From Alteromonadaceae bacterium (GTDB lineage Bacteria; Pseudomonadota; Gammaproteobacteria; Enterobacterales; Alteromonadaceae), in the NCBI GenBank assembly GCA_013373625.1, contig JABXHM010000023.1, positions 1 to 64,000 on the forward strand: 64,000 nucleotides of DNA, in the 5' to 3' direction. The notes beneath the pieces are model-generated. The model was not told the origin of the DNA. It searched no databases and saw only the letters and a program-made list of their open reading frames with translations. Position numbers and translations under genes: made by a program. Positions 26,997 through 36,669 of this stretch are shown in pieces (the stretch's first letter is position 1; every line of letters starts with the position of its first letter).

Positions 26997-27354
26997 GGAT
27001 ATCTCCCTGTATTCTTTAAACAGCAGCCACATTGCTTGATAATACATTAACTTGGTCTATAAATCGTGAGGACAAACACGCAAAGGCTTTGAATATAATA
27101 GTAAATATGATTGACCTATGACTAGAGCGCATTTATGGAAAGAAGTAAGGCAACAACAAGCACTAAGCTTACTCCATAAATGACGTGTTGCGGCTTATAT
27201 TATGTATCCTTCATTTGAGCGGTCCCACAATTGTCGCTTGGTGGTGCAGGTTTGCTTTGTTTGCTCACGAAACCTGATGAACTGTCACTCTCTTAAGCGA
27301 TTACGCACATTTTCTTCTCTGTAGCGCGTGTTGTCTTATGTTGAACCAGGTACG
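26997..27354. other. Intergenic region with a long hairpin
   Basis: A 358-base stretch between the diguanylate cyclase end and the amidohydrolase start. Besides the amidohydrolase promoter it holds the inverted repeat at 27130-27182. No gene is supported. Confidence 0.5.
27130..27182. repeat. Long imperfect inverted repeat (hairpin)
   Basis: Outer arms CATTTATGGA/TCCATAAATG (10 bp, perfect), then a second paired block GTAAG/CTTAC displaced by a 5-base bulge, with a loop of about 18 bases. There is no T-run. It could be a small RNA hairpin, an mRNA 3' end structure or a miniature element end. Confidence 0.45.
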
Positions 27355-28368
27355 CTAGCAAACCGGCATAACCCGGTTCCGCCCCAAACGCTTTGCTTCG
27401 TACATTAATTTATCGGCTGCCTCCAGCAGCTTCTTGCCGCTTTGATTAGGTTGAAGTTGCGCCACACCAAAGCTCGCGGTGATATCGTTGAGCGAATCGT
27501 TTGTACGCTTATTTACCACTGTTATTTTTTCAATAGCTCTGCGCATAACATCAGCCCTGTGTCTTGCCTGAGCCAAATTCGTATTAGGCAGCAAAATAAC
27601 AAACTCTTCACCGCCAAACCTAAAAGCATCAGCCCCTTCACGGCAATGTGCCTTTAATTTCTTGGCGACAGCTTTTAATACAATATCGCCCATAAGATGA
27701 CCAAAGCAGTCGTTAATTTTCTTAAAATGATCCACATCGACCATAATCAATGACAACGTTTCATTTTTAAGATTAGCCGCCAACTCAGCATCAAAATAGC
27801 GACGATTTCGCAGTCCTGTGAGGGCGTCATAGTAGGCCTCTTTTTCGGTTTCCTGAAGTTGCCCCCGCAACTGGGATATTTCTTTTTCGGCGTTGGCTAA
27901 CGCAGCGTTAAACCCCAGTGTACTTTGCCTGATTTGCTGGGTCTCTTTGACCATGTTGCGCACCAGCCCCATGACTTCTTCAATGCTCCAGCCTTCTTTT
28001 TCAACTTTATTCAGATCTTCGATACAACCATCCATAGAGCGGCTAAAGCTTTGCGTGTCAGAACGGGTATCATTGACGTTCTGAGAGAGCTCTATAAGCA
28101 TCGCCTCCAGGGTTTGGCGGAGTTGCCAGGCATCCACTTCCTGCGATTCAGCTAAATAGTTTCGGTACCATTCCTTTGCTTTCACATCGGAAATAACCTG
28201 TTGGTTTTCAATAGTTGCATCTATCGACGCATTTAATTCCGGCGACTCATTGCTGACATAGGTATACCAAATAGCATAATTGGTCGGAATAGGTGGCAGA
28301 TTATGCTTGATCAACAACGGAATTGTTTGTTTTAGCGTCGCAAATGACGTTTCTAACTCTTTTGACAT
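27355..28368 (-). CDS. Diguanylate cyclase, soluble (GGDEF)
   Basis: A 337-residue protein with an N-terminal helical domain (IPLLIKHNLPPIPTNYAIWY) like that of several Pseudomonas and Vibrio cyclases, a coiled-coil linker (about 155-185) and a C-terminal GGDEF domain. The active site is FRFGGEEF, so it should make c-di-GMP from two GTP. The inhibitory site RxxD is not canonical: the aligned stretch reads REGADAFRFGG, with Ala where Asp is expected, so product inhibition at the I-site is probably weak. No membrane segment is present. It ends with MPVC. It is monocistronic. A dyad at 28457-28476 lies about 90 bases upstream. Confidence 0.93.
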   Translation of the reverse strand: MSKELETSFATLKQTIPLLIKHNLPPIPTNYAIWYTYVSNESPELNASIDATIENQQVISDVKAKEWYRNYLAESQEVDAWQLRQTLEAMLIELSQNVNDTRSDTQSFSRSMDGCIEDLNKVEKEGWSIEEVMGLVRNMVKETQQIRQSTLGFNAALANAEKEISQLRGQLQETEKEAYYDALTGLRNRRYFDAELAANLKNETLSLIMVDVDHFKKINDCFGHLMGDIVLKAVAKKLKAHCREGADAFRFGGEEFVILLPNTNLAQARHRADVMRRAIEKITVVNKRTNDSLNDITASFGVAQLQPNQSGKKLLEAADKLMYEAKRLGRNRVMPVC

Positions 28369-28922
28369 AATTTAGCGTCTGCAGATTACTCAACATTAAA
28401 GTCAGGCAGCGTTTAACTACCAGCCAGTAAGCTAAGTATTACGCAACCGATTTAAAATGCTATTAAAAAATAGCATGTTTGTATTCTAGTTTACTCTAAT
28501 AGACCTGATTGGTCGTCTGTATATTGATACCGACAGTAACGTTTCAGCCTTGCAAGGTCTTTATAAAGATCCTCGACCACTCATTTATACACGCTGTAGA
28601 GTAATCGGAAAACACAGCCCTTTACTTTAATAAGTAATGAGTTACTGCATATTAAGGCGTGTTGATCTTTGCTGCGCATTTATGCAGCAGTCCGTAGTGA
28701 AGCTAAAAATTCATAAACTGACTGTCGAGCGTTGATAGGTGTCTGAATGCTTCTGTATTCGATGCACCGAAGCACAATGACCGTAGTATGTTTTGCTGAG
28801 CCAATACATTTAGCCATACCACAGTAACTTCGGGTAAACTTTAACTGTAAGCCCGGTATGTATATGACATTCGCCAGTCAGTAACGCATAAAACAAATAG
28901 AAAACAGATAGCTATGTAAATA
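28369..28922. other. Divergent intergenic region
   Basis: A 554-base AT-rich region between the diguanylate cyclase gene (minus) and the AraC-type gene (plus). It holds the dyad at 28457-28476. No small gene, RNA or further repeat is recognised. Confidence 0.5.
28457..28476. promoter_or_regulatory. Perfect dyad upstream of the diguanylate cyclase gene
   Basis: ATGCTATT-N4-AATAGCAT, 8-bp arms with an AAAA loop, about 90 bases before the cyclase start. It could be an operator or a hairpin. No regulator is assigned. Confidence 0.4.
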
Positions 28923-29948
28923 ATGGAACCGCTCAATCTTGTTAACCTCATACAGGCAGCTACCGTCGGCGTCTCCTCTTTGGGCGGCGTATTGTTATGG
29001 CAAAAAAGCCATTTACGAGGGATTGCCTTGCTAGTTTGGTTTACCGCTTTCGCTTCAGCGGTAAATATACTCGAAGAAACCGGCATCACCCGCGATATTT
29101 ACCTGATTAGCCCTGTTTTTATCATGTTCTTTGGGCCCGCTGTGTATTTAGCGGTAAAACACGCCACTCACAGTAACTTTAAAGCCAGTGACTGGCTGCA
29201 CTTGTTGCCGGTGTTGCCAATTTTGTTTTTTACAGCGGAAGTGGCCGCCGTAATCGCCGTTGGTACTGTGTGGCGCGTTATTTACGCCTATTTTACGGCC
29301 CGACTGCTTATACACTATAAACAGAAATTAGATGAACAACGTTCTGACGCTGACGACTTTTCTTTGAACTGGCTACTATGGCTTATTGTGGTGACTGCGC
29401 TGTTTAACTTTGTTGATTTGGTCCGGCTCAATAGCCAAATATTGATATCGCATGAGCTCAATATATTCGGGCAAGGAATCAATAATGGCGTGTGGTTGCT
29501 TGCAACTTCTATCATCATCGTTAAGTTCGTCGACCAGAATATGCTGCCCCGTCCCGTAAAAAATGTATCAGTACAGGTAAAACAGCATTCGCCAGGTAAT
29601 GAGGATTACCAGTCAATCTTTAATGAACTGGACAGACGGATACAAAAAGAAAAGTGGTTTCTCCAGCTACGTTTAACGCTGGCAGATATCAGCGAGTTAA
29701 CGGGGCTACAAACGCGGGAGATTTCCAGAGCAATCAATACCGTTACCCACAAGTCCTTTAATGAATACATCAATGACTATCGGGTTCAGCACGTGTGCCA
29801 GGCGCTGGATAAGCAAACGTCAATGTCACTGACGCAGTTGTACACTGATGCCGGATTCAGCTCTAAAGCGTCGTTCAATAAGGTATTTAAAGAAAACATG
29901 GGCGTAACACCCAGTCAGTACAAGTCTGATAAAAGTACAGGATCGTGA
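28923..29948 (+). CDS. AraC family regulator with membrane sensor domain
   Basis: A 341-residue protein with about seven predicted membrane segments in the first 210 residues and a C-terminal AraC-type double helix-turn-helix (LTLADISELTGLQTREISRA and the second helix LTQLYTDAGFSSKASFNKVF, ending VTPSQYK). Such membrane AraC proteins sense a signal in or across the inner membrane and bind DNA directly. The gene is immediately upstream of the amidohydrolase gene at 30034. Between the two lies a direct repeat spaced as AraC sites usually are (29950-29978), so the amidohydrolase is the likely target. Confidence 0.88.
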   Translation: MEPLNLVNLIQAATVGVSSLGGVLLWQKSHLRGIALLVWFTAFASAVNILEETGITRDIYLISPVFIMFFGPAVYLAVKHATHSNFKASDWLHLLPVLPILFFTAEVAAVIAVGTVWRVIYAYFTARLLIHYKQKLDEQRSDADDFSLNWLLWLIVVTALFNFVDLVRLNSQILISHELNIFGQGINNGVWLLATSIIIVKFVDQNMLPRPVKNVSVQVKQHSPGNEDYQSIFNELDRRIQKEKWFLQLRLTLADISELTGLQTREISRAINTVTHKSFNEYINDYRVQHVCQALDKQTSMSLTQLYTDAGFSSKASFNKVFKENMGVTPSQYKSDKSTGS

Positions 29949-29949
29949 T

Positions 29950-29978
29950 CTTAGACGCTTAATATCAAGAGCTTAGAC
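29950..29978 (+). promoter_or_regulatory. Direct repeat, candidate AraC-type binding site
   Basis: CTTAGAC occurs at 29950-29956 and again at 29972-29978, 22 bases apart, each followed by (AC)GCTT. Two direct half-sites two helical turns apart are the usual geometry for AraC proteins. The pair lies between the AraC-type gene and the amidohydrolase start. Confidence 0.5.
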
Positions 29979-30033
29979 ACGCTTGATGAGTTTTATTGTT
30001 AACTTCATAACATCACTGTTTATGGAGTTCATT

Positions 30034-31395
30034 ATGAAACGACTAATCACCCTGTTATGTATTATTGCCACTGCTAGTTGTGCGAAAACCTCAATAGCCA
30101 CCACACAGGATAACTCTTTTGTATTAACTAACATTAATATCGTTGATACAGAACATCACACCATTCACCGCAACAAATCAATACTGGTTAATGCCGGGAA
30201 AATACAACAAATTGCTGAGACAGCAACCGCCTTACACCCCAAAACCGGGAGGGTCATTGATGGTAAAGGTGGTTATGTCACACCGGGCTTAATCGACATG
30301 CACGTGCATATGTACGAAAAAGCAGCATTCACAATAGCATTAAGCCACGGTGTTACCCATGTACGTATCATGAATGGTGTGCCGGATCAGTTGCACTGGC
30401 GTGATCAGGTGGAGGCAGGACAATTGATTGGTAGCAGCGCAACAGTGAGCAGCCCTATAATATCTGCATACAACGACGCACCATTGCATCATACTGTGCA
30501 TACTGTCGAACAGGCTCAAAACGCGGTTACTCAGTTTAAGGCAGCCGGATATGACTTAATAAAAGTGTACGGCAATTTGAGTGAAGGCGCTCTCACAGCA
30601 ATAGTAGTAGCCGGCAGGCAGCTAGCCATGCCTGTTGCCAAACATGGTCCTCATGCCTCCGGGGATATGCCGGTGACCGCCCTAACCGGATTGCAGTCAT
30701 TAGAACATGTTGAAGATATTTACCAGGGCCCGCTCAACCATGAATTTGCGCCGCATCGGTTACCCGCTATTGCCGAGGCAATAAAATCCACGGGTGTCCC
30801 TGTTACACCTACGCTCAATATCTACTACCAACTCACTATGCTCAGTAACGAAAAAGACACATTTCTTGCCTCAATACCTACCAACTATACTTCTGACATA
30901 ATTGCCTTAGAAGCGTCTCAAAATCAGGTGAAACGGTGGTTATCGGCATCAGAAAACATGGCACGTCACAATCAGAAAACGTTTAAGTTCTTACAGCATA
31001 TTACTGACGTATTAAGTGATACAGGTGTTCCGTTGTTAGTGGGGTCAGATTCTGGTGTATTACTCTCACCGCATGGATTAGCTACACACAACGAAATGCG
31101 TTTAATGCATCAAGCAGGGCTAAGTGTCTATGAAGTGCTCGCAGCGGCAACCATTAATCCTGCCAAAGCGCTGAATTTACACAATGAAATCGGCAAAATC
31201 GCAGAGAATTATGCCGCCGACTTTATTTACTCTACTGCCAACCCTGTTGAGGAGATGAGCGTACTTACCTATCCGGATGCAGTGATAAAAAAGGGAGTCT
31301 GGTATTCTAAGGAGCAATTAACGGCGTTACGGGAAAATGCCATCGAATCAAGAAGTGTCTGGGCAGAGCTCAGCACGCTGATTAAGGCTTTATAA
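30034..31395 (+). CDS. Amidohydrolase family protein, exported
   Basis: A 453-residue amidohydrolase of the imidazolonepropionase-like branch. Signal sequence MKRLITLLCIIATASC, possibly a lipobox with Cys16 although Thr at -3 is unusual. Metal and active-site motifs: GYVTPGLIDMHVHMYE (H-x-H), KVYGNLSEGA, KHGPHASGD, LEHVED and VGSDSGV. It is the sort of exported enzyme that hydrolyses cyclic amides or peptides, substrate unknown. The ATG at 30034 is chosen because GGAG lies 6 bases upstream; the frame is open 17 codons earlier. It follows the AraC-type gene in the same direction. Confidence 0.87.
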   Translation: MKRLITLLCIIATASCAKTSIATTQDNSFVLTNINIVDTEHHTIHRNKSILVNAGKIQQIAETATALHPKTGRVIDGKGGYVTPGLIDMHVHMYEKAAFTIALSHGVTHVRIMNGVPDQLHWRDQVEAGQLIGSSATVSSPIISAYNDAPLHHTVHTVEQAQNAVTQFKAAGYDLIKVYGNLSEGALTAIVVAGRQLAMPVAKHGPHASGDMPVTALTGLQSLEHVEDIYQGPLNHEFAPHRLPAIAEAIKSTGVPVTPTLNIYYQLTMLSNEKDTFLASIPTNYTSDIIALEASQNQVKRWLSASENMARHNQKTFKFLQHITDVLSDTGVPLLVGSDSGVLLSPHGLATHNEMRLMHQAGLSVYEVLAAATINPAKALNLHNEIGKIAENYAADFIYSTANPVEEMSVLTYPDAVIKKGVWYSKEQLTALRENAIESRSVWAELSTLIKAL

Positions 31396-31535
31396 GGGCG
31401 TTCGATTTCGTCTATAAACGCTAACAAGCACTGCAAAATGGTCCACAAGTGTCTGAACGCAAAGTAATGCTCAGGCTTTTTTGTTAACCAACTAATGCAA
31501 TATATTTTGCAGACATAGCAAAAAATCGACACACG

Positions 31536-31563
31536 CAAAAAGGCAAGGTTATTCACCTTGCCT
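31536..31563 (-). terminator. Rho-independent terminator of the cyclophilin gene
   Basis: A 9-bp stem AGGCAAGGT/ACCTTGCCT with a 5-base loop, followed on the minus strand by TTTTT. It lies about 48 bases past the end of the minus-strand cyclophilin gene. Confidence 0.8.
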
Positions 31564-31610
31564 CTGAGAAAGGGTAATGCTCTTGGGTTCAGACAGGAAT
31601 TAACAGCGAC

Positions 31611-32399
31611 TTATGTTCTGCGAGAACGTCTGAAAAACACGACTGATACAGCAAAAAATAACAATGCCAGAGGATTGAGTGAGCCGCCAGATGAACCGCC
31701 GCTTGAGGGAGGGTTTTGACCGCCACCACCGCTGCTGTCAATCAACGTATTTGGTACCGGGTTTAAATCAGGGTTGGTTTCGGTAGCGGCATCTGTCACC
31801 ACAATATCCGTAATGATCACGAAATTATTCTCATCAGGCTCAACACCGCTTGACGCATCTTCCGCGCTGTAATCGATAAGTGGTATGGAGCTGGCCGCGC
31901 CACCGAGATTAAACCGAGGTAAATCACTGATTTCATCAACGATAGTCATGCCATCATCGATAACCTGACCAAAAACAGTAAAGCCACCGTTTTGAACATC
32001 TAAGTTCTGGCTATTATCGCCCAGGTTAATAAACCATTGCGATGTGGCGCTGTTTGGATTATTGGCCAGTTTTGCCATTGCAATAGTGCCTCGAACATTA
32101 GACAACTCAGGCTCGTTGGTCACTGGTGTTCCGGTCGGTACATTATCCAGCGGTAATTCATTGTTATAAGTAAAGCCGCCGCCCTGAATAACAAAACCTG
32201 GCTCAAGGCGGTGAATTACGTTGTTGGCATAGGCGCCAGAATTAACGTACTCAAGAAAGTTCTCAACGGTTTCAGGGGTGTCCTGATCAAAAAGATTGAC
32301 ACTGATGTTACCCATGTTGGTGCGAATTTCTACGACTGTTGCAGCGGCGTGGGAACTGACCAGCGCAGCTGTAATCAAAGCAAGTATTTTTTTCATCAT
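31611..32399 (-). CDS. Cyclophilin-type prolyl isomerase with GlyGly-CTERM tail
   Basis: A 262-residue exported peptidyl-prolyl isomerase. Signal peptide (LALITAALVSSHAAA), then a bacterial cyclophilin domain (RTNMGNISVNLF, NVIHRLEPGFVIQGGG, MAKLANNPNSATSQWFINL, FTVFGQVIDDG). The C-terminus is a sorting tail: a Gly/Ser/Pro linker (DSSGGGGQNPPSSGGSSGG), a hydrophobic stretch (LALLFFAVSVVFF) and a basic end (RRSRRT). That matches the GlyGly-CTERM pattern recognised by rhombosortase proteases, so it should be cleaved and anchored or released at the surface. No rhombosortase gene is in the window. Two ATG codons (32399 and 32396) are equivalent starts. A perfect palindrome lies at 32448-32464. 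Confidence 0.9.
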   Translation of the reverse strand: MMKKILALITAALVSSHAAATVVEIRTNMGNISVNLFDQDTPETVENFLEYVNSGAYANNVIHRLEPGFVIQGGGFTYNNELPLDNVPTGTPVTNEPELSNVRGTIAMAKLANNPNSATSQWFINLGDNSQNLDVQNGGFTVFGQVIDDGMTIVDEISDLPRFNLGGAASSIPLIDYSAEDASSGVEPDENNFVIITDIVVTDAATETNPDLNPVPNTLIDSSGGGGQNPPSSGGSSGGSLNPLALLFFAVSVVFFRRSRRT

Positions 32400-32447
32400 G
32401 ACTTATTTTGCTCTTTATACTATTAAGTGTGTTTTGACTTTTCGGAA

Positions 32448-32464
32448 GGTTACCATGGGTAACC
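32448..32464. promoter_or_regulatory. Perfect palindrome GGTTACC-N3-GGTAACC
   Basis: A 7-3-7 perfect palindrome (centre ATG) 49-65 bases upstream of the cyclophilin gene and about 170 bases before the ABM gene on the other strand. Its place in a divergent promoter region suggests an operator. The regulator is unknown. Confidence 0.5.
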
Positions 32465-32632
32465 GTTAATTCTGTATCAATTTGTAATCCTCAAAACTCT
32501 GTATATATAGCTGATACTATGCCAGCAAGCATAAGCGGCCGAAGTGCCGGACCAGTTAATTCGCCTCCTCCGATTGTAGTTACAAACTGGCTGACATCCT
32601 TTATGATTTGCGTTCAAAAATAAGGAGACGTC

Positions 32633-32983
32633 ATGTCGAAAAAAATATATTGCATTGCCCAGTTCTTACCCAAACCCGGACAAGAACAAGCGCTATTTAA
32701 GGTGTTGCAGAGCCTTGAGCCGAATACGTTACGGGAAGAAGGCTGTTTTCAGTACATTGTTACTCGCCAACTTAATAGCCCCTTTGCGGAAGGTAAAAGT
32801 TTCCCGATTGCGTTTAATGAAATCTGGGCTGATATGGCAAGCTTCGAAGCACACTGCCAACGTCAGGAAATCAGTGACTTTTTTGCGACATATTGTCAGG
32901 CAGAAGATGGCTTAGCGGCAGATTGGAATGTATGTATATATACCGATGAGCCTGAAAACTACGATGCCCCTGAGCTGACCTGA
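32633..32983 (+). CDS. ABM-domain (quinol monooxygenase-like) protein
   Basis: A 116-residue protein with an antibiotic biosynthesis monooxygenase fold (ferredoxin-like, usually a dimer). The pattern is CIAQFLPKPGQEQALFKVLQ, LREEGCFQYIVT and FNEIWADMASFEAHCQRQEI. Family members include YgiN-type quinol monooxygenases and heme- or quinone-acting enzymes, so a redox or detoxification role is possible but not shown. Good ribosome-binding site AAGGAG at 32622-32627. Single gene. Confidence 0.82.
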   Translation: MSKKIYCIAQFLPKPGQEQALFKVLQSLEPNTLREEGCFQYIVTRQLNSPFAEGKSFPIAFNEIWADMASFEAHCQRQEISDFFATYCQAEDGLAADWNVCIYTDEPENYDAPELT

Positions 32984-33161
32984 CTCATAGCCTGACTAAT
33001 CAATGCACTTTGGCCCTTCCAAAGGTTAAAACAGCGCCTGTGTTACCTCGATACAGGATCGTAAGTCATCCTGCCATTGCCTGGGGCAATGTTCGCGGCT
33101 TGCTTTGGTATATCTCTATCTATACATTGTTCAAAAATGGTTTATGTAGAGCAAACGCCTG

Positions 33162-35648
33162 ATGACTTATCGAACGCTGTTTTCTGTTGGTTTATTTCTA
33201 TTGATGTTGGCATCATGCAGCCAACAACATCCGCGTCCGGGCGAACTCCCAGCTGTATCTCAACCTATGCATCTTTGGTATGATGAACCCGCCTCCGAGT
33301 GGGTTGAAGCATTACCGGTTGGCAACGGTCGCCTGGGAGCTATGGTTTATGGTCACCCGATGCATGAACGAATACAACTGAATGAAGAGACTCTCTGGGC
33401 CGGCGGGCCAGGCAATAATATCAGTGCAGAAACAGCAAGCGCCATACCGATCATCAGAAAACGGTTAGATGAAGGAAAATTTACCGACGCGCAACAATAC
33501 GCAGACCAGCATATTTCTTCGCTTAACCAGGGAATGCCTTATCAGACCGCTGGCAATTTGCTTATGGACTTTCCTTCCCATGACAACTTCACCGACTACC
33601 AGCGCAAACTGGATATTAGTGAAGCCGTTACTACGTCGACCTACTCTGTAAAGGATGTTCGCTACACACAAACGGTTTTTTCATCGTTTACCGATGACGT
33701 CATTGTCGTGCATCTTTCGGCCGATACCCCGGAGAGGGTAAGCGGGACGTTTTCGTTTGAAACACCGCAACAACACAACATCAATACAGAAAACAACAGG
33801 CTCGTGGTACATGGGACCACAGGCGATCACGAAGGTAAAACCGGTAAAGTTCGCTTTACCGCACTGGTAGATGTGCAACCAAGCGGCGGCACTCTTACTA
33901 AAAATGCCGATTCAATCACGGTAACCAATGCAGATGAAATTGTTATACGTATTACCATTGGTACTAATTTTGTGAACTATAAAGATCTGAGTGGCGATCC
34001 GAATGAAGTGGCGTTATCGACATTGTCCGCGTCGCTCAATAACGATATCAAACAGATGCAATCTGCTCACAGCGAATTCTACCGGCAGTATTTTGATCGC
34101 ACGCAGCTGTATCTCGGCAACAACGAGAACAGCGCAAAAACCACTGATCTGCGCATAGAAGATTTCGCCACCACCAAAGACCCGCAACTAGCGGCCTTAT
34201 ACTTTCAGTTTGGACGCTATTTGCTCATATCTTCTTCTCAGCCAGGAGGCCAACCGCCAAACTTGCAAGGGATCTGGAATAAAGACATGCATCCTCCCTG
34301 GGACAGTAAATATACTATCAACATCAATGCGGAAATGAATTACTGGCCAGCTGAAGTCACCAACCTGAGTGAACTTCACAGCCCCATGTTTGATATGATT
34401 CGAGAGCTGGCCGAAACAGGCAAACAAAGCGCTCAGCAAACTTATGGTGCACCGGGCTGGGTTGCTCATCACAATACCGATCTTTGGCGGGTTACCGACC
34501 CTATCGACGGGATGGGATCCTGGGGGCTCTGGCCCATGGGCGGTGTGTGGCTTACCCAACAAATGTATGAACACTACCTGTTTACCGGCAACAAAGCCTT
34601 TATCATTGAGCAATATCCGGTATTTAAATCTGCCAGCGCGTTTTTTCTTGATCAACTGCAGCCATTGCCGAATTCCGACTGGATGGTGGTATCTCCATCA
34701 GTCTCTCCGGAAAACCGCTATCGCGTAGGCGAAGATGCAACGGTTGCCGTAACATCAGGCACCACCATGGATAATCAACTGCTCTTTGATTTGTTTACGC
34801 GCACCATAGAAATAGCCAGGTTAAGTGGCGACGACTCCGGTTTTATCCGCCAGGTTGAAGCGATGCTTGCCAACATTCCGCCCATGCAAATCGGTAAATT
34901 CGGGCAGTTGCAGGAATGGATTGAAGATTGGGATGACCCGCAGGATCAACACCGTCATATTTCGCATTTATATGGCCTGCATCCTTCAAATCAGATTTCT
35001 CCGTACCGAACGCCAGCTTTGTTTGCCGCTGCCAAGCAAACCCTGCTGCACAGGGGCGATCCTTCAACCGGTTGGTCTATGGGCTGGAAAGTGAATTTCT
35101 GGGCACGCATGCTTGATGGTGATCACGCCTATAAACTGATAACAAATCAGTTGAGTCCGTCGCGACAATCCGGATTCAGCGAGGCGGGTGGAACCTACCC
35201 CAATCTTTTTGATGCGCACCCGCCGTTTCAAATAGACGGCAACTTCGGTTGCACTGCAGGAATTGCGGAAATGCTTATCCAAAGTCATGACGGGGCAGTG
35301 CATATTTTGCCTGCACTGCCATCGGCCTGGCCGGATGGCTACATAAAGGGCCTGCGCGCCCGGGGTGGCTTCGAGGTAGACATCGAATGGCAAAAAAACA
35401 AAGCAACGCGGGTATGGCTAACCTCTGAGCTGGGTGGCACAGTGAGATTGCGTTCGTATGTACCTTTAAGTGGCACTGGCCTGCATAAAGCCAGTGGCGA
35501 CAACCCCAATCCGCTGCTGCAAACACCTGTGATTAAGGCGCCGGTTATTCATACTCAGAGTCGTCCGCCAATGACAGAATTACAGCAGGTATATACCTAC
35601 GACCTTAAGACGCTACCAGGAAAACGCTATGCGCTGATGGCCAGGTAA
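33162..35648 (+). CDS. Glycoside hydrolase family 95 lipoprotein (alpha-L-fucosidase type)
   Basis: An 828-residue GH95 enzyme, lipid-anchored by a lipobox at LASC (Cys19). GH95 enzymes are inverting alpha-1,2-L-fucosidases or alpha-L-galactosidases. Catalytic residues by analogy with Bifidobacterium AfcA: general acid Glu585 (LQEWIEDWD), Asn387 and Asn389 ([14 protein letters not shown]) that position the water, and Asp692 (FQIDGNFGC). The N-terminal beta domain (from [12 protein letters not shown]) and (alpha/alpha)6 barrel are complete. Activity would release L-fucose or L-galactose residues from algal or mucin-like glycans at the cell surface. It converges with the DUF2785 gene 17 bases away. 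No fucose-utilisation genes are nearby. Confidence 0.9.
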   Translation: MTYRTLFSVGLFLLMLASCSQQHPRPGELPAVSQPMHLWYDEPASEWVEALPVGNGRLGAMVYGHPMHERIQLNEETLWAGGPGNNISAETASAIPIIRKRLDEGKFTDAQQYADQHISSLNQGMPYQTAGNLLMDFPSHDNFTDYQRKLDISEAVTTSTYSVKDVRYTQTVFSSFTDDVIVVHLSADTPERVSGTFSFETPQQHNINTENNRLVVHGTTGDHEGKTGKVRFTALVDVQPSGGTLTKNADSITVTNADEIVIRITIGTNFVNYKDLSGDPNEVALSTLSASLNNDIKQMQSAHSEFYRQYFDRTQLYLGNNENSAKTTDLRIEDFATTKDPQLAALYFQFGRYLLISSSQPGGQPPNLQGIWNKDMHPPWDSKYTININAEMNYWPAEVTNLSELHSPMFDMIRELAETGKQSAQQTYGAPGWVAHHNTDLWRVTDPIDGMGSWGLWPMGGVWLTQQMYEHYLFTGNKAFIIEQYPVFKSASAFFLDQLQPLPNSDWMVVSPSVSPENRYRVGEDATVAVTSGTTMDNQLLFDLFTRTIEIARLSGDDSGFIRQVEAMLANIPPMQIGKFGQLQEWIEDWDDPQDQHRHISHLYGLHPSNQISPYRTPALFAAAKQTLLHRGDPSTGWSMGWKVNFWARMLDGDHAYKLITNQLSPSRQSGFSEAGGTYPNLFDAHPPFQIDGNFGCTAGIAEMLIQSHDGAVHILPALPSAWPDGYIKGLRARGGFEVDIEWQKNKATRVWLTSELGGTVRLRSYVPLSGTGLHKASGDNPNPLLQTPVIKAPVIHTQSRPPMTELQQVYTYDLKTLPGKRYALMAR

Positions 35649-35664
35649 TGTCCAGCATCAGGCA

Positions 35665-36561
35665 TTATGGCAGTGCTCTGATGGCTTGTTGTAAGCCGGG
35701 CATTAGTGCAAGTAGTCTGTCCTGCTGACTGTTTGCAAAGGTAGTATAAAGTGATTGAAAAAATGCTTTCTTGTTATGCCGCTGCGCCAGTCCGGCTGGT
35801 GACTGAAACACCGCCGGCCAATCGTCATAGCCTTTTGGCTTGCTGTACTGTACCAGCCACTGCTGCCAAACCTCGATGTCCACCTCAGGACTCAACACGT
35901 TAAACGCAAAGGCCCGGGCCAATCGCGCCGGCTCATCATAAACATAAAAATGCAGTGGCTTATTTGGCAGCAACGCCTGACCGATAATGTCGCCAATTTG
36001 TTGATGCTGCTGAGCAGACAATAACGGGTTCAGTGCAAGTTGCAAAAGAACATCAGCACTGTGGGCAACGCCATGACGCCAGCCGGACTCTGCGTCGAAT
36101 CCGCGGTAGTCCTGCAGCTGTGCTACGTAACCGGCAATAGCATCCAGCGCTTGTTGCCGTTGTGCCGGTTCAAGATAAGCATTGATACGGTCGGCCCGCA
36201 TAACTTCGCTGTAGGCCAGCACAACAAATGGCAGGAACACCCCGTGTTCATCGTTACGCTGCCAAGTTAAGTCATTGGTGAGCCGTTCGAACAATGCTAG
36301 CTGCTGCGTCCGGGTAAGCTGTGTATTTCGCAGCAGCGCAACAACACCTTCATAGCCAATAGCGTCTCGCAACTTCGGATCAGGTTCGGCCAGACAGGCA
36401 TAGAGTTGTGCCAACAATCCTTCGTCAGCCGCCACGGCATTAAATTGATTGGCTTTCAACACTTGCCAGTGAGCTATATCAACTTCATTGTCAGTGCAAC
36501 CAGGTGCATTCTGAGCAAGAGCAGAGACAGACAATAACATTGAGCTTAACAGTACGGCCAT
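35665..36561 (-). CDS. DUF2785 domain protein, exported
   Basis: A 298-residue protein with a signal peptide (LLSSMLLSVSALAQ) and the DUF2785 domain, marked by DAESGWRHGVAHSADVLLQLA in the middle and the helical repeats on either side. The family has no established function. A GGGAGC sequence sits about 8 bases before the ATG. It is transcribed towards GH95, with which it converges, and lies downstream of the luxS terminator. Confidence 0.8.
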   Translation of the reverse strand: MAVLLSSMLLSVSALAQNAPGCTDNEVDIAHWQVLKANQFNAVAADEGLLAQLYACLAEPDPKLRDAIGYEGVVALLRNTQLTRTQQLALFERLTNDLTWQRNDEHGVFLPFVVLAYSEVMRADRINAYLEPAQRQQALDAIAGYVAQLQDYRGFDAESGWRHGVAHSADVLLQLALNPLLSAQQHQQIGDIIGQALLPNKPLHFYVYDEPARLARAFAFNVLSPEVDIEVWQQWLVQYSKPKGYDDWPAVFQSPAGLAQRHNKKAFFQSLYTTFANSQQDRLLALMPGLQQAIRALP

Positions 36562-36614
36562 TGCTGGGGCTCCCGATGTAGACGCCCAAAAAGGATATTT
36601 CGCTCAATAATAAG

Positions 36615-36645
36615 CAAAAGCCCCGGCAATTTACCAGGGCTTTTG
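36615..36645 (-). terminator. Rho-independent terminator of luxS
   Basis: CAAAAGCCC/GGGCTTTTG stem with extra internal pairing, then T-rich sequence on the minus strand. It lies 25 bases beyond the luxS stop. Confidence 0.8.
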
Positions 36646-36669
36646 GTTTCAAAATATGACTGGTTGGGC

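Noticed and set aside
27130..27182. Integron attC site
   Set aside because: The core sites (RYYYAAC/GTTRRRY) are missing and no integrase is nearby.
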